Assembly: GCA_018993265.1 (NCBI GenBank)
Contig: JAGKSW010000010.1
Location: 30,851 to 94,850, forward strand
DNA: 64,000 nt
Reading direction: 5' to 3'
Origin: Nostoc sp. TH1S01
GTDB taxonomy: Bacteria; Cyanobacteriota; Cyanobacteriia; Cyanobacteriales; Nostocaceae
The stretch's first letter is position 1. The number at the start of each line of letters is the position of its first letter. Positions 34,684-46,600 of the stretch are shown in pieces. Below the pieces are notes generated by a model, which was given only the letters and a program-made list of their open reading frames with translations, was not told where the DNA came from and did no database searches. The translations under genes and the position numbers were made by a program.

Positions 34684-35913
34684 CTACTTGACGATTTTGG
34701 AGACGACACCAGCACCGATGGTGCGGCCACCTTCACGAATCGCAAAACGCATACCTTGCTCAATTGCGATCGCGTTGATCAATTCTACAGTCACTTTGAT
34801 GCGATCGCCAGGCATTACCATTTCTACTGCTGCACCTTCATCAGAGGTAAAAGCTTTAATGGTGCCGGTTACATCTGTTGTCCGCACGTAGAACTGGGGA
34901 CGGTAGCCAGCGAAGAATGGTGTCTTCCGACCACCTTCTTTTTCAGTGAGTACGTAAACTTCACCTTCAAACTGGGTGTGAGGAGTGATAGAACCGGGTT
35001 TAGCAATTACCATACCCCGTTCGATATCTTCTTTTTTCAGACCACGCAGTAGTACACCAGCGTTATCCCCTGCCAAGCCTTCATCAAGACTCTTCTTAAA
35101 CATTTCGATCCCGGTAACGGTAGTGGTACGAGTTTCTCTCAGACCAACTAGCTCTACAGTATCGTTCACTTTAACTTTGCCACGTTCGATACGTCCGGTA
35201 GCAACTGTACCACGACCTGTGATGGTAAATACGTCTTCTACCGCCATCAAGAAGGGTTTGTCAATGTCGCGCTCTGGGTCAGGGATATAAGAATCTACCG
35301 CATCCATCAATTCGTAGATTTTATCTACCCAGGGGTCTTCACCACGTTGGGTTTTGGGTTCAGCGGTCATTTTTTCTAGAGCTTTCAGACCGGAACCTTT
35401 AATTACGGGGATATTATCACCATCAAACTCATAGCTAGAAAGTAATTCACGAACTTCTAGTTCGACCAACTCTAGCAATTCTTCGTCGTCTACCATGTCT
35501 TCTTTGTTCAAGAAGACTACCAGTTTGGGAACCCCTACCTGACGTGCCAACAGGATGTGTTCACGAGTTTGAGGCATAGGGCCATCGGTTGCAGCTACCA
35601 CGAGAATAGCTCCGTCCATTTGTGCTGCACCAGTGATCATGTTTTTCACATAGTCAGCGTGTCCTGGACAATCTACGTGAGCATAGTGACGTTTGTCGGT
35701 CTCATACTCAACGTGAGCGGTGTTGATAGTAATACCCCGTGCTTTTTCTTCGGGTGCGTTATCGATTTGGTCGTAAGCTTTAGCTTCAGCCTTACCGAGA
35801 GCAGCCAAGGTCATGGTGATAGCTGCTGTTAAAGTTGTTTTACCGTGGTCAACGTGGCCAACAGTACCGATGTTAACGTGGGGTTTATTTCTTTCAAACT
35901 TTGCGCGTGCCAT
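34684..35913 (-). CDS. tuf: Elongation factor Tu
   Basis: A 409-residue translational GTPase that brings aminoacyl-tRNA to the ribosome. G1 '[10 protein letters not shown]', G3 'DCPGHADYV', G4 'NKED' and domain 2/3 blocks ('[13 protein letters not shown]') are complete. Length (409 rather than 394) is the cyanobacterial/plastid form with a short insertion in the G domain. It follows fusA by 22 bases on the minus strand. Confidence 0.98.
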   Translation of the reverse strand: MARAKFERNKPHVNIGTVGHVDHGKTTLTAAITMTLAALGKAEAKAYDQIDNAPEEKARGITINTAHVEYETDKRHYAHVDCPGHADYVKNMITGAAQMDGAILVVAATDGPMPQTREHILLARQVGVPKLVVFLNKEDMVDDEELLELVELEVRELLSSYEFDGDNIPVIKGSGLKALEKMTAEPKTQRGEDPWVDKIYELMDAVDSYIPDPERDIDKPFLMAVEDVFTITGRGTVATGRIERGKVKVNDTVELVGLRETRTTTVTGIEMFKKSLDEGLAGDNAGVLLRGLKKEDIERGMVIAKPGSITPHTQFEGEVYVLTEKEGGRKTPFFAGYRPQFYVRTTDVTGTIKAFTSDEGAAVEMVMPGDRIKVTVELINAIAIEQGMRFAIREGGRTIGAGVVSKIVK

Positions 35914-35935
35914 GAATGCTCGTTTCCTTTTCTAA

Positions 35936-38014
35936 TTAAGCGTTCCCTTTGCTTTTTGCAATGATAGTTTCAGCCACGCTACGAGGCACTTCCTCATAGT
36001 GGCTAAACTCCATCGTAAAAATACCTCGACCTTGGGTCTTCGACCGGATGTCGGTGGCGTAACCAAACATGGTCGCCAGTGGAACCTTGGATGCCACTTT
36101 AGCGAGTCCCTGTTCAGTACTTTGGCTTTCAATCTGCCCTCGGCGGGAGATGAGGTCACCAATGACGTTCCCAATATAGTCTTCAGGAACTTCCACCTCA
36201 ACTTTCATCATAGGCTCTAATAGTACTGGTGAAGCTTTAAGCACAGCTTCTTTCAGTGCCATTGATCCAGCAATTTTAAAAGCCATTTCCGAGGAGTCTA
36301 CGTCGTGGTAAGAACCATGAACTAGCGTCGCTTTCACGTCAATCAGTGGATATCCAGCTAAAATCCCTGATTCACAGCTTTCTTTCATTCCTTGCTCGGC
36401 GGGGCCAATGTACTCTTTAGGTACTACACCACCGACAATTTTAGAGACGAATTCAAAGCCGCTACCAGGTTCTCCTGGCTCCAAATTGATCACAACGTGA
36501 CCATATTGACCTTTACCACCACTTTGACGAATGAACTTGCCTTCCACATTGCTAACTGCTTTACGAATCGTTTCGCGGTAAGCTACTTGTGGCGCACCCA
36601 CGTTTGCTTCCACCTTGAATTCGCGTAACATCCGATCCACCAGAATTTCTAGGTGGAGTTCTCCCATCCCTGCAATTACAGTTTGGTTTGTTTCTGGGTC
36701 AACATTAACGCGGAAGGTTGGGTCTTCTTCAGATAGAGATTGCAGAGCCTTGGATAGCTTATCCATGTCGTTCTTGGTTTTGGGTTCAACCGCTACCGAG
36801 ATTACAGGCTCTGGAATAAATAGGGATTCCAGAATTACTGGTGCGCCTTCATCAGTGATAGTATCACCTGTCAAAGTATCTTTTAATCCCAATGCAGCAC
36901 CTAGATCACCTGCTCGTAGTTCTTCTACGTCTTGGCGATCATCTGCCTTCATTAGAACTAAGCGGGAAATACGTTCTTTCTTGTTTTTGGTAGCATTTAA
37001 TACATAACTACCTTTTTTCAGAACACCGGAATAAACGCGAACAAAGGTTAGGCGACCATAAGGGTCAGCCATAATCTTAAATGCCAAAGCTGCTAGAGGT
37101 TCGTTGTCATCTGCTCGACGCTCAACTGTATCACCATTTGCAAGTGTTCCTTGAATGGGAGGTACTTCTGTTGGTGCGGGTAGATAATCTACAACTGCGT
37201 CCAGCATTAACTGTACGCCTTTGTTTTTAAAGGCTGAACCACAAAGTACAGGCACGATTGTGCCATCAATTGTCCCTTTCCGCAGGGCTGCCCGAATTTC
37301 TTCTTCTGTCAGTGCTTCGCCATCAAAGTACTTAGTCATCAAAGCGTCATCAGTTTCTGCGACGGCTTCGACTAATTTGGTGTAGTACTCTTCGGCCTTG
37401 TCTTGCATATCATCCGGGATATCTGTTTCTTGGATATCCGTTCCTTGGTCGTTGTTGTAAATGTATGCACGCTTACGCACCAAGTCGACAATGCCTTTGA
37501 AGTCGTTTTCGCTACCAATGGGCAGTTGAATTGCAATGGCATTTGCCCGTAGGCGATCGCGCATTTGTTCGTGAACTCTATAGAAGTTCGCGCCTGTGCG
37601 ATCCATTTTATTAATAAAGGCAATCCGAGGTACTGCGTAACGGTCTGCTTGCCGCCACACTGTCTCCGATTGGGGTTGTACTCCACCTACAGAACAAAAT
37701 ACAGCAATTACACCATCTAATACGCGCATGGAGCGTTCTACTTCAATGGTGAAGTCTACGTGACCAGGAGTATCGATAATGTTAATTTGATAATCTTTCC
37801 AACTGGTACTAATTGCCGCAGCAGTGATGGTAATTCCCCGCTCCCGCTCTTGCTCCATCCAGTCGGTTACAGCAGTTCCTTCGTGAACTTCACCAATTTT
37901 ATGAATTATTCCAGAGTAAAATAATATTCTCTCTGTTGTTGTTGTTTTTCCCGCATCTATGTGCGCCGCAATACCGATGTTGCGTACTTTCTCTAGCGGG
38001 TTTGTACGTGCCAC
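35936..38014 (-). CDS. fusA: Elongation factor G
   Basis: A 692-residue translocation GTPase: '[20 protein letters not shown]' (G1), 'DTPGHVDFT' (G3), 'NKMD' (G4), then domains II-V ('[16 protein letters not shown]', 'RRGQIESQ'). Canonical length and no missing elements, so it is the main EF-G. It sits between rpsG and tuf in the str cluster. Confidence 0.98.
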   Translation of the reverse strand: MARTNPLEKVRNIGIAAHIDAGKTTTTERILFYSGIIHKIGEVHEGTAVTDWMEQERERGITITAAAISTSWKDYQINIIDTPGHVDFTIEVERSMRVLDGVIAVFCSVGGVQPQSETVWRQADRYAVPRIAFINKMDRTGANFYRVHEQMRDRLRANAIAIQLPIGSENDFKGIVDLVRKRAYIYNNDQGTDIQETDIPDDMQDKAEEYYTKLVEAVAETDDALMTKYFDGEALTEEEIRAALRKGTIDGTIVPVLCGSAFKNKGVQLMLDAVVDYLPAPTEVPPIQGTLANGDTVERRADDNEPLAALAFKIMADPYGRLTFVRVYSGVLKKGSYVLNATKNKKERISRLVLMKADDRQDVEELRAGDLGAALGLKDTLTGDTITDEGAPVILESLFIPEPVISVAVEPKTKNDMDKLSKALQSLSEEDPTFRVNVDPETNQTVIAGMGELHLEILVDRMLREFKVEANVGAPQVAYRETIRKAVSNVEGKFIRQSGGKGQYGHVVINLEPGEPGSGFEFVSKIVGGVVPKEYIGPAEQGMKESCESGILAGYPLIDVKATLVHGSYHDVDSSEMAFKIAGSMALKEAVLKASPVLLEPMMKVEVEVPEDYIGNVIGDLISRRGQIESQSTEQGLAKVASKVPLATMFGYATDIRSKTQGRGIFTMEFSHYEEVPRSVAETIIAKSKGNA

Positions 38015-38112
38015 AGTAGCCTCCTATAATTTTTGCCTCATGATATCTTGTATATTACTCTTTGTTAAGATTCTATACTTTTACGGATAACCGTCTGGAT
38101 TTTTATGAGTCG

Positions 38113-38146
38113 GCGATATACCGCTTATTGAGGCTGGATATATCGC
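38113..38146 (-). promoter_or_regulatory. Hairpin in the rpsG-fusA spacer
   Basis: gcgatata / tatatcgc arms with an 18-nt loop in the 140-base spacer between rpsG and fusA. It has no T-run; it may be an RNA-processing or attenuation element. Confidence 0.4.
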
Positions 38147-38154
38147 GGCTTTGT

Positions 38155-38625
38155 TTAGTAACGATAGTGAGCAAAGGCTTTGTTAGCTTCTGCCATCCGG
38201 TGCGTTTCTTCCCGTTTGCGGATGGCATTACCTGTTTCATTGGCTGCATCCATTAACTCATTGGCTAATTTGCCAGCCATTGTGCGCCCTGCTCTGGAGC
38301 GAGAAAATTGTACTAGCCAACGCAGTGCTAGGGTAGTGCCGCGTTCGGAACGTACTTCCATTGGTACTTGGTAAGTTGCACCACCAACACGACGCGCTTT
38401 GACTTCCACTAATGGCGTTGCATTACGCACTGCTCTTTCAAAGGTTTCTATTGCAGGATTCCCAGTGCGCTCCTCAATAGTTTTCATTGCATCATAAACA
38501 ATGCGGGCGGCTAGGGATTTCTTGCCGTGACGCATGATCCGGCGAATCATCATGCTCACCAGCCGACTATTATAAACGGAGTCAGGCGGAACTGGCCGCC
38601 TTTGAACTACACCTCGACGAGACAT
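38155..38625 (-). CDS. rpsG: 30S ribosomal protein S7
   Basis: A 156-residue primary 16S rRNA binder of the small subunit head; '[21 protein letters not shown]', '[19 protein letters not shown]'-type blocks and '[20 protein letters not shown]' are diagnostic. Part of the str cluster. Confidence 0.97.
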   Translation of the reverse strand: MSRRGVVQRRPVPPDSVYNSRLVSMMIRRIMRHGKKSLAARIVYDAMKTIEERTGNPAIETFERAVRNATPLVEVKARRVGGATYQVPMEVRSERGTTLALRWLVQFSRSRAGRTMAGKLANELMDAANETGNAIRKREETHRMAEANKAFAHYRY

Positions 38626-39030
38626 ACTTTACCCTTAATTCGGAATTTGGCAACGAAATTATATGCTATCAGACAGCGCAGTATCGGAGTGGTGGAAGCT
38701 GCCACTCAGACTGCTGCAATTTTTTTACACTACAATTTGCAGCGACCCTGAATTGCTGATTTGCTATCCTTGATGGGATATACAAAGCGACAACATCACA
38801 GGTATGAATTTACAGATGAAAATGCTGTTGTCGCTTACAGCAGTTTCAATAAAACCTACACTTGCTCGCTGAGTGCAGGCTGGCAGTGGTAACTAACTAA
38901 TTTAACTTTTGAAAATAGACACTTTTATCTATTTTCACAACTGTTTGAGAGCGATCGCTAACTTTTTATATTTTTATCGCTTCCAGACAAAGCGACTAAT
39001 CGTCATGAAACACGACTAATCGCCTCTGCC
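38626..39030. other. 405-bp spacer between rpsL and rpsG with hairpins
   Basis: Gene-free. It contains the stem-loops gagtgg/ccactc (about 38682-38707), gaaaatag/ctattttc (38911-38936) and a direct repeat cgactaatcg twice near 38992-39025. The spacing is unusually long for rpsL-rpsG and could hold a terminator and an internal promoter. Confidence 0.5.
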
Positions 39031-39417
39031 TTATTTTTTAGCGCCTTCTTTCGGCCGTTTGGTTCCATACTTGGAACGACCTTGCTTGCGGTCTTTTACT
39101 CCCGCTGTATCTAAGGTGCCACGAATGATATGGTATCTTACGCCTGGCAAGTCCTTAACCCGACCGCCACGAATCATGACTACGGAGTGTTCTTGTAAGT
39201 TGTGACCGATACCTGGAATGTAGGCTGTCACCTCAAATCCCGATGTCAGTCTTACCCTTGCTACCTTGCGTAGGGCTGAGTTAGGCTTTTTAGGTGTGGT
39301 TGTGTAGACTCTTGTACAAACACCCCGGCGTTGCGGGCATTGCTTGAGAGCTGGAGACTTGGTTTTCTGACGCGCTTTTTCGCGTTCGCTACGTATTAGT
39401 TGCTGTATGGTTGGCAT
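39031..39417 (-). CDS. rpsL: 30S ribosomal protein S12
   Basis: A 128-residue decoding-centre protein: '[38 protein letters not shown]' contains K43-type PKKPNSA, the streptomycin-resistance site, in wild-type form. First gene of the str cluster on the minus strand; 81 bases downstream of an IscA-type gene. Confidence 0.97.
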   Translation of the reverse strand: MPTIQQLIRSEREKARQKTKSPALKQCPQRRGVCTRVYTTTPKKPNSALRKVARVRLTSGFEVTAYIPGIGHNLQEHSVVMIRGGRVKDLPGVRYHIIRGTLDTAGVKDRKQGRSKYGTKRPKEGAKK

Positions 39418-39498
39418 GAGTCACAGCGCGTGAAGCTGCTTAGAGGTCTAAGTTTTAACAAATCCTGATTATATCTTTTTTCTGGCTTTTCTGTCAAA

Positions 39499-39834
39499 TT
39501 ACTTTGACTCTTGATTAATCGAAAATGAATTGCCACAACTACAGGTGGCAACAGCTTGAGGATTGTGGAAACGAAAGCCTCCACCCATCAAATCTTCGGA
39601 ATAATCTAATACTAACCCATTGATGTATTGTAAGCTTTGGTTGTCGATGATAACTTGCAGACCGCTGACTTCAAAAGTGCGATCGCCTGCTTGGACAACC
39701 TCAGCAAATGACATATCGTAAAATAAATCAGAGCATCCCCCTGGTTTCACAGCTAACCTGACTAAGGCATTGGGTTTTTGCTTTGACTTTAATCGTTCAA
39801 TTTCAATTTTTGCTGCTTGACTCAGTTGAATCAT
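39499..39834 (-). CDS. IscA/HesB-family iron-sulfur assembly protein
   Basis: A 111-residue A-type carrier fold with the three expected cysteines: C34 (GGCSDLFY) and C98-S-C100 (ATCSCGNSF). It would carry Fe or [2Fe-2S] clusters between assembly machinery and apo-enzymes. Near the str cluster it resembles the cyanobacterial IscA-type gene always found there; which paralogue (IscA, SufA, ErpA-like) is not decidable. Confidence 0.9.
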   Translation of the reverse strand: MIQLSQAAKIEIERLKSKQKPNALVRLAVKPGGCSDLFYDMSFAEVVQAGDRTFEVSGLQVIIDNQSLQYINGLVLDYSEDLMGGGFRFHNPQAVATCSCGNSFSINQESK

Positions 39835-40157
39835 TGAATTTGTTTTAGCAATTGATAGCCTGTCTGAAAAAAGATGGCGTAGTGAAAAAACTCAAAAAAC
39901 TGGTTTTGGCTATTTTATTTTAAATGAAGAGGTTAACTTGCAAAACCCAGTGTGAGATTTATTCAGTGGCTGGTAACTTAAAATCAACTGAGTACTTAAG
40001 TCTTGAAATAATCCAACTTTTTGGTGTTAACAGTACAAGCTAAATTCAGTCTTAAATATTTTGTCGATTGCTTCTCCGTAAATTTCCGAACTGAAGCATA
40101 TAGAAATTTACGGAGAGCAATTTCTATTTTAGTAACTTATTATCCTAAAAATTAGGA
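39835..40157. other. Gap with a strong 19-bp hairpin
   Basis: No gene. At 40067-40086 and 40103-40121 lie nearly perfect arms (attgct.ctccgtaaatttc, one bulged T) around a 16-nt loop, about 37 bases after the stop of the cupin gene. It is the most stable stem in this area; a terminator or RNA-processing signal of the cupin transcript is the simplest reading, though the T-tail is weak. Confidence 0.6.
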
Positions 40158-40577
40158 TTAGTTTTCTGTCCGAGCATAATCATCTTGGTAGCGAATAATA
40201 TCATCTTCACCTAAATATTCGCCATTTTGTACCTCAATTAACACTAAGGGAATCACTCCAGGATTTTCTAAACGATGGGATGTGCATTGAGGTACGTAGG
40301 TGGATTGATTATTACCCAATAGTACTTCTTGATCGCCACAAGTCACTCTCGCAGTGCCAGAGACAACAATCCAGTGTTCGCTGCGATGGTGGTGCATTTG
40401 CAAGCTGAGGCGATGTCCGGGTTTGACTTCGATGCGCTTGATTTTATATCCACGTCCTTCTTCCAGAATAGTAAACGAACCCCAAGGACGCAACTCGGTT
40501 GCAGCAACACTTCGATTAGCGATCGCCGCTGGTAGGGGTAAAGTTTTAGAAGATGCGGTTTCTTGATATTGAGCCAT
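40158..40577 (-). CDS. Cupin protein, mannose-6-phosphate isomerase type II-like
   Basis: A 139-residue single cupin like the C-terminal domain of ManC/type II phosphomannose isomerase: 'RPWGSFTILEEGRGYKIKR', 'GHRLSLQMHHHRSEHWIVVSG' (metal-binding HHHR...EHW) and 'TYVPQCTSHRLENPG'. It likely interconverts mannose-6-P and fructose-6-P or acts on a nucleotide-sugar route. I start at MAQYQE because GAGG lies five bases before that ATG; a longer frame begins seven codons upstream. Confidence 0.85.
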   Translation of the reverse strand: MAQYQETASSKTLPLPAAIANRSVAATELRPWGSFTILEEGRGYKIKRIEVKPGHRLSLQMHHHRSEHWIVVSGTARVTCGDQEVLLGNNQSTYVPQCTSHRLENPGVIPLVLIEVQNGEYLGEDDIIRYQDDYARTEN

Positions 40578-40802
40578 AGTTACCTCATTTGGAGACATAA
40601 CAAGCTGTCCTTAACTCTTAACCATTGATGGAAAAATCTGGCGCAATCTTGCAACCGTGAAAATCAGCAATTCATTACACCTTGCTAACGATAGCAAAAT
40701 CAAACTTTAGGGTGTAAAGAGTCACGACTAAACTATGGTTAATACATAAACTCTTTATTTAGTGCCATACCAGCTTATTCTAATCTTTAAAAAATATGCT
40801 CA

Positions 40803-40894
40803 GAGGTTAGAGGCTAGAGAGAAAGGATAGGATTCTATAAAAATTCATTTCTAATTATTGATATCTAGTCCCTAGCCTCTAGCCTCTAACCCCT
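40803..40894. repeat. STRR-built inverted repeat downstream of NAGPA-type gene
   Basis: ggttagaggctaga near 40805 and tctagcctctaacc at 40878-40891 are exact complements made of heptamer-like 'agaggct' units, at the 3' end of the phosphodiester glycosidase gene; a likely bidirectional stop signal. Confidence 0.6.
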
Positions 40895-40896
40895 AG

Positions 40897-42903
40897 TTAT
40901 CTTTGTTGCCAAAAAATCCCAATACCGTTATGTACACGAGCCGCAGTATTTGGAGAACGGTCGAGTAATTGTCCTCCCAAGTAAAGACTAGTTGAACTAC
41001 CACCATCTAAATTTAGGGCATTGACACAGCCAAGCTGCTTCATTATTTGAGCATGTTCTGCCAGTGTCGGCCCGGCTCCACCAGCACGGTTATGTACAGC
41101 AGCAATCATCAGCGTACCTGTGGCTGTGGCGCAAATTCCACTCCGAATTGCCTTTTCTGCAATAAAAGCATCGCTAAATTTTTCAGCTTTCGCATCCAGG
41201 ACAATTTGACCGTTTTGAATTAATAGCGGCCCCGCTCCGACAATGTTGGGATAACGGCTAAAATCAGCAGGGGTAGTGGCGCTAGCTAGAGTAAGTTTTG
41301 TTCCTATAGGTAGTTGTGTAGCAGCAGTTGCAGCAGATCCTCGCAAAGTTAACAAGTAACCATCCTGGGGAATGGGAATGGAAGTTTGACCTGCTTTTCC
41401 ACCTGGTAACTGACTGCTAACTGCATCTTTTTGAACTATGAGGAGTATTTCGTTGTCTGTCAGAGGAGTGTAAGTTTGTCCCCAGCTTGGTGTATAACGA
41501 GCAATACCGCTTTGGACGTAACCACTATTGAGAAATAAAATCGGTAAGCGTAAATTGTTAGGAGCAATTAAAGTTTCTTGTAAAGTCAGCCTACCTACGT
41601 AAAATTCCCCAGAGTTATTCCAAGCGATCGCACCACGGTTAAGAATTGGCCCGGATAACCACTGATTATCTCGACGAATTGCCCCTAAAGGCAATTTGTT
41701 ATTACGGTTAAAATAGCCACCATTAATTGCCGCTAATGCTAAGTATTTTTGCGCTGTTTGAATTAAGGGAGCAGTACCAACTAAAGTTTCCTGGGTTGTC
41801 CAAATTGGTTTTAAAATCACGGCGCGGGGGTTAGCTTCTAACCACACCACGGGAAAACGTTCTGCACCTAAATTAATAAATTGCTGTCGCCAGCGCAACC
41901 CGTTTGCCCAAGCGATATTGCGCTCGACCATTGCATCAGGGCGAATCTCGATAATCAGGCGATTTGGGTTATTTACTGTAGTGACACGTGGTGCTGAACC
42001 AAAGGGAACACTCAGACTAATAATTGTTTGGTTATTCACCACCTCGACTTTTTGAATCAAGCTATCAGGGTTAGGTTGTGGTGGTAATTGTTTGATGAGG
42101 TTTGGTAGTGATGGCGGTGCTGGTGTTGGGCTGTAACGTTGAATTAAAGTTGGATCAGCTATAGCATCAAGCGTAATTCGCCATTCTCGATTCGGTATGG
42201 TTGTTGGTTTAGGTGCGATCGCATCTGGATCATCTGCTGGTGGCGTTTGAGCTGGTTTAATGGGTAATCCTTGCCTGACTATCCAAGGTGTGGGACGGAC
42301 TAAATCAACCACAATGCGGTTTTCTCTGATAGTAGCAATACTAGGAGGATTGAGAGGTTGCTGACCAACAATAATATTTTTGATTTGAGCTTGGGGAGTA
42401 ACAATTACCAAGGTGTTCCCATTCACCTGTAACTGCCAATTTGCTTGTTGAACAAACTTAGTAACATCGAGATAGCGATATCCACCTTGAAGTTGAGTTA
42501 CCAAAACGAGTGGACTAGTAGCTGAAGAAAACCACTGTATTGGCTGTTGGCTAGGGTTATTACTATTTAAAAAATCAACTCCTATTGCTTGCCGAAATAC
42601 ACCATCGCTGAGGTAAATAGTTAGTTGATCAGCTGCGCCTAGTTTTGCTATCCAAGCGCCGGGCATTGTGCGACCATTGAGGGAAATTTGATTACCAGCG
42701 GATTGGGCTTGGCGTAGCGGCTGTGGTGGTGGTGTTGGCTGCGGATTGATGAGAGACTGTTGAGCGATGACAACCCAGCTTGGAGATAAACTGAGTATTG
42801 TTGCAATGATGGATGACACCGTTAAGCAAAAGGCTTGAGATTTGGCAGGCTTGGTCACGGTAGGCTCTGATTTTTTGCGGTACCAATTTGGCATTGTTAA
42901 CAT
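40897..42903 (-). CDS. Exported phosphodiester glycosidase-domain protein (NAGPA/DUF2233)
   Basis: A 668-residue exported protein. Residues 20-48 form an N-terminal hydrophobic anchor or signal after a basic start. Residues 50-340 are a proline-rich region with copper-amine-oxidase-N/AMIN-like beta stretches. Residues 370-668 are the phosphodiester glycosidase (uncovering enzyme, NAGPA) domain with 'AINGGYFNRNNKLPLGAI', 'GICATATGTLMIAAVHNR' and 'NALNLDGGSSTSLYLGG'. Similar genes are annotated in exopolysaccharide synthesis. It diverges from gltS. Confidence 0.87.
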   Translation of the reverse strand: MLTMPNWYRKKSEPTVTKPAKSQAFCLTVSSIIATILSLSPSWVVIAQQSLINPQPTPPPQPLRQAQSAGNQISLNGRTMPGAWIAKLGAADQLTIYLSDGVFRQAIGVDFLNSNNPSQQPIQWFSSATSPLVLVTQLQGGYRYLDVTKFVQQANWQLQVNGNTLVIVTPQAQIKNIIVGQQPLNPPSIATIRENRIVVDLVRPTPWIVRQGLPIKPAQTPPADDPDAIAPKPTTIPNREWRITLDAIADPTLIQRYSPTPAPPSLPNLIKQLPPQPNPDSLIQKVEVVNNQTIISLSVPFGSAPRVTTVNNPNRLIIEIRPDAMVERNIAWANGLRWRQQFINLGAERFPVVWLEANPRAVILKPIWTTQETLVGTAPLIQTAQKYLALAAINGGYFNRNNKLPLGAIRRDNQWLSGPILNRGAIAWNNSGEFYVGRLTLQETLIAPNNLRLPILFLNSGYVQSGIARYTPSWGQTYTPLTDNEILLIVQKDAVSSQLPGGKAGQTSIPIPQDGYLLTLRGSAATAATQLPIGTKLTLASATTPADFSRYPNIVGAGPLLIQNGQIVLDAKAEKFSDAFIAEKAIRSGICATATGTLMIAAVHNRAGGAGPTLAEHAQIMKQLGCVNALNLDGGSSTSLYLGGQLLDRSPNTAARVHNGIGIFWQQR

Positions 42904-43650
42904 CTTTTAGGCAGGATTTTTGCAAATTATCACCTCAGACACGGGCTGGCTAATTGTGGGTCACTCTGGAAATTAGTGATTTAACTTTTCCAGAAACGTG
43001 ATAACCTATATATTGGCTAGTTATCTCTGATGAGAATCACCAGCCTTTAGCTAAAACCACTGTGACTGACTGTTTTAACTGGCACTAGTTCCTGCCAAAC
43101 TATAGATATATAGTTTTGGTCATCAAATGTATATATAAAATACTCTTTCCTCACTCATAGTTGCTATTGTGTTACTTAGAAGTGAGGCATAGTTGTTAGT
43201 AACAAAAGTTGCAACGGGTGAGCAGCCAATATACACAACAATAAAAATATTTAGGAATTGTCAAATGGGTATATAGTGTAATACGCTGATTTTGTTGCTG
43301 AATCAGGAATCTTACAGCTTTTACGACAGTGAGTTTTTCAGTGAAAATTTTGTGTTAGGTAAGCTGAGGCTGTCTACCTGACAAACATCTGTCATCTGAA
43401 AAAGACTTAGAAAATACTTAGTTTTTAACCCAAGTAGATAAAATTATCACAAAGTGGAATTTGTCTAAACCAGCATAAACACAGAAGAATTAACGCAATA
43501 ATTTTAACACGGTTAAATTTATAAATAACCGCAGTTAAAATTTTTTTTCCCTAAATTCAAGTGATTTATGTATTTAGTGCAACGCGAAATTGCGAAACTT
43601 CCCTCCCAAGCAGTGGCAAAATTTGTGACTTAACTTCTCAGGAATAGGCT
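42904..43650. promoter_or_regulatory. Long promoter/leader region of gltS
   Basis: 747 bases without a gene between divergent genes. The only regulator-like pattern is GTA-N8-TGC at 43199-43212, a near match to the NtcA consensus GTA-N8-TAC. AT content is high at 43480-43560. I found no glutamine riboswitch pattern. Confidence 0.4.
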
Positions 43651-46600
43651 ATGAACGATCAAAGGGTGAATCAATTGCAAAAAATGTCATTTTCGGATAA
43701 AGACTCTAGGGATACCTACCAAGGGCAAAGGTGGTTAGTAGAGGAAAGAGATGCCTGTGGTGTAGGTTTTATTGCACATCGCCAGAATATTGCCAGCCAT
43801 GAAATCGTCACCAAAGCCTTAGCTGCATTGACCTGTTTAGAACATCGTGGTGGTTGTAGTGCCGACCAAGACTCCGGCGATGGTGCAGGGATATTGACAG
43901 CTATTCCTTGGGAGTTGTTACAAAAAGAATATTTCTCAGGAAGGATGAACATCTCCTCAATAAATAATATTGCTGTGGGGATGATATTCTTACCGCAAGA
44001 CTCAGAATTAGCACAAAAAGCTAAAGCTCAAGTTGAAAAGGTTGCTACTGAAGAAAAATTTACTGTACTGGGCTGGCGAGAAGTACCAGTGCATCCCCAT
44101 TTATTGGGAATTCAAGCCAAAGAACATCGACCGCAAATAGAACAAGTTTTTCTCGCTGCTGATACAACTGATGATGAATTAGAAAGACAGTTGTACCTGA
44201 CCCGCAAACGGATTTTTAAAGCAGCAAAACCGATTTCCGAAGACTTTTACATCTGTTCTTTATCCAGCCGTACCATTGTTTATAAAGGCATGGTGCGTTC
44301 TGCGGTATTGGGAGATTTTTATGCGGATTTACAAAATCCTGCATATAAGAGTGCCTTTGCAGTTTATCATCGCCGCTTTAGTACCAATACTATGCCCAAG
44401 TGGCCATTGGCACAGCCAATGCGGTTGTTGGGACATAACGGAGAAATTAATACTCTCTTGGGTAACATCAACTGGATGATGGCTAGGGAAGCTAGCATTA
44501 GTCATTCAGTATGGGGCGATCGCAATGATGAACTCAAGCCTTTAGTTATCTTAGATAGCAGCGACTCCGCCACCTTAGATAATGTCCTCGAATTACTAGT
44601 ACGTTCCGGACGCAGCCCCTTGGAAGCCTTGATGATTATGGTGCCAGAGGCTTACCAAAATCAACCATCATTACAGAACTATCCCGAAATCACTGATTTT
44701 TATGAATATTACAGTGGTTTGCAAGAAGCTTGGGATGGCCCTGCATTACTAGTTTTTAGTGATGGTAAGAAAGTTGGTGCAACACTCGACCGCAACGGCT
44801 TAAGACCTGCACGCTATGTGATTACCAAAGATGATTACATTGTGGTGGCATCAGAAGCAGGTGTGGTTGACTTCCCCGAAGCGGATATTGTGGAGAAAGG
44901 CAGACTAGGCCCAGGGCAAATGATTGCCGTGGATTTAGAAAGTCATGAAATTTTGAAAAACTGGGAAATTAAACAAAGAATTGCCAAGCAACTTCCTTAT
45001 GGGGAATGGTTGCAAACCCATCGCCAAGATTTGAAGTCATTAGTCAGCAATCATACGACAAATGGCAATGGCAATGGCAACGGTAACGGCAAAGGACAAT
45101 TCACAGTTGACAGACAAACCTTACTCCGCCAGCAAACTGCCTTTGGCTACACCAGCGAAGATGTCGAAATGGTGATTGAACAAATGGCAGGGAATGGAGC
45201 AGAACCAACGTTCTGTATGGGGGATGATATTCCTTTGGCGGTGTTGTCCAGCAAACCCCACCTGTTGTATGACTACTTCAAACAGCGTTTTGCTCAAGTA
45301 ACCAACCCACCAATTGACCCCCTGCGTGAAAAGCTGGTGATGTCCTTGAAGGTGGAATTGGGCGAACGGGGTAATTTACTAGAACCGAAGCCAGAATATG
45401 CCAAGAGACTGAAGCTAGATTCGCCAGTCTTGACAGAAGTTGAGTTAGATGCAATTAAGGTTTCTGGTTTTGCGACAGCGGAATTATCAACCTTATTTGC
45501 GATCGCCAACGGCCCAGCAGGCTTAAAAGCTGCTGTCGAAGCTTTACAAGCCCAAGCCGCTGAATCAGTGCGGGCGGGTGCGAAGATATTAATCTTGAGC
45601 GATCGCGCTGCTGGCGGTATTAGCGCAGAATACAGCTACATTCCACCTTTATTAGCTGTGGGTGCAGTCCACCACCACCTGATCCGCGAAGGCTTGCGGA
45701 TGAAAACATCCTTGATTGTAGATACCGCCCAGTGCTGGAGTACCCATCACTTTGCTTGCTTGATTGGTTATGGTGCAGGTGCTGTTTGCCCCTACATGGC
45801 TTTAGATACAGTCCGGGATTGGTGGTTTGAACCCAGAACCCAGCAGTTCATGGAACGGGGTAAATTGACAAGCATCAGCTTAGAACAAGCTATTGGCAAC
45901 TACCGCAAAGCTGTAGAGTCAGGATTGCTGAAAATCCTCTCCAAGATGGGCATATCCTTACTATCTAGCTATCAAGCAGCGCAAATCTTTGAAGCGATCG
46001 GGATTGGTGGCGATTTATTAGAACTCGGATTTAAAGGTACCGCTTCCCGCATCGGTGGTTTGAGTGTCAGTGAACTGGCGCAAGAAGTCCTTTCTATCCA
46101 CAGCAAAGCCTTCCCAGAACTCACAGCTAAGAAATTAGATAACTTGGGCTTTGTTAACTACCGTCCAGGTGGTGAGTACCATATGAACAGCCCGGAAATG
46201 TCCAAAGCATTGCATGAGGCTGTTAAAACCAAGCAATACGACCATTACGAAGTTTACAAACAATATCTCCAAGGGCGACCAATTACTGCGTTAAGAGACT
46301 TGCTGGACTTCCAAAGCGATCGCCCCTCAATTCCCTTGGAAGAAGTGGAAGCCGCAGAATCAATCCTCAAACGCTTCTGTACTGGTGGGATGTCCTTGGG
46401 TGCATTGTCACGGGAAGCCCATGAAGTTTTGGCGATCGCCATGAACCGGATTGGTGGTAGATCCAACTCTGGCGAAGGTGGCGAAGATCCAGTCCGCTAC
46501 AACGTTTTAGATGATGTAGATGAGTCCGGTTACTCGCCCACTCTCCCCCACCTGAAGGGCTTGCGGAATGGTGATACAGCTTCTAGTGCTATCAAGCAAG

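Noticed and set aside
36615..37007. 130-codon frame antisense to fusA (and others opposite gltS, rne and tuf)
   Set aside because: Fully antisense to a highly conserved gene, with no start signal; typical codon-bias shadows.
43199..43212. NtcA site upstream of gltS
   Set aside because: GTA-N8-TGC misses the TAC half by one base and no matching -10 box is placed behind it, so it is not listed as a site.
42904..43650. Glutamine riboswitch before gltS
   Set aside because: I could not find the conserved core of the glnA/Downstream-peptide RNAs in the leader.
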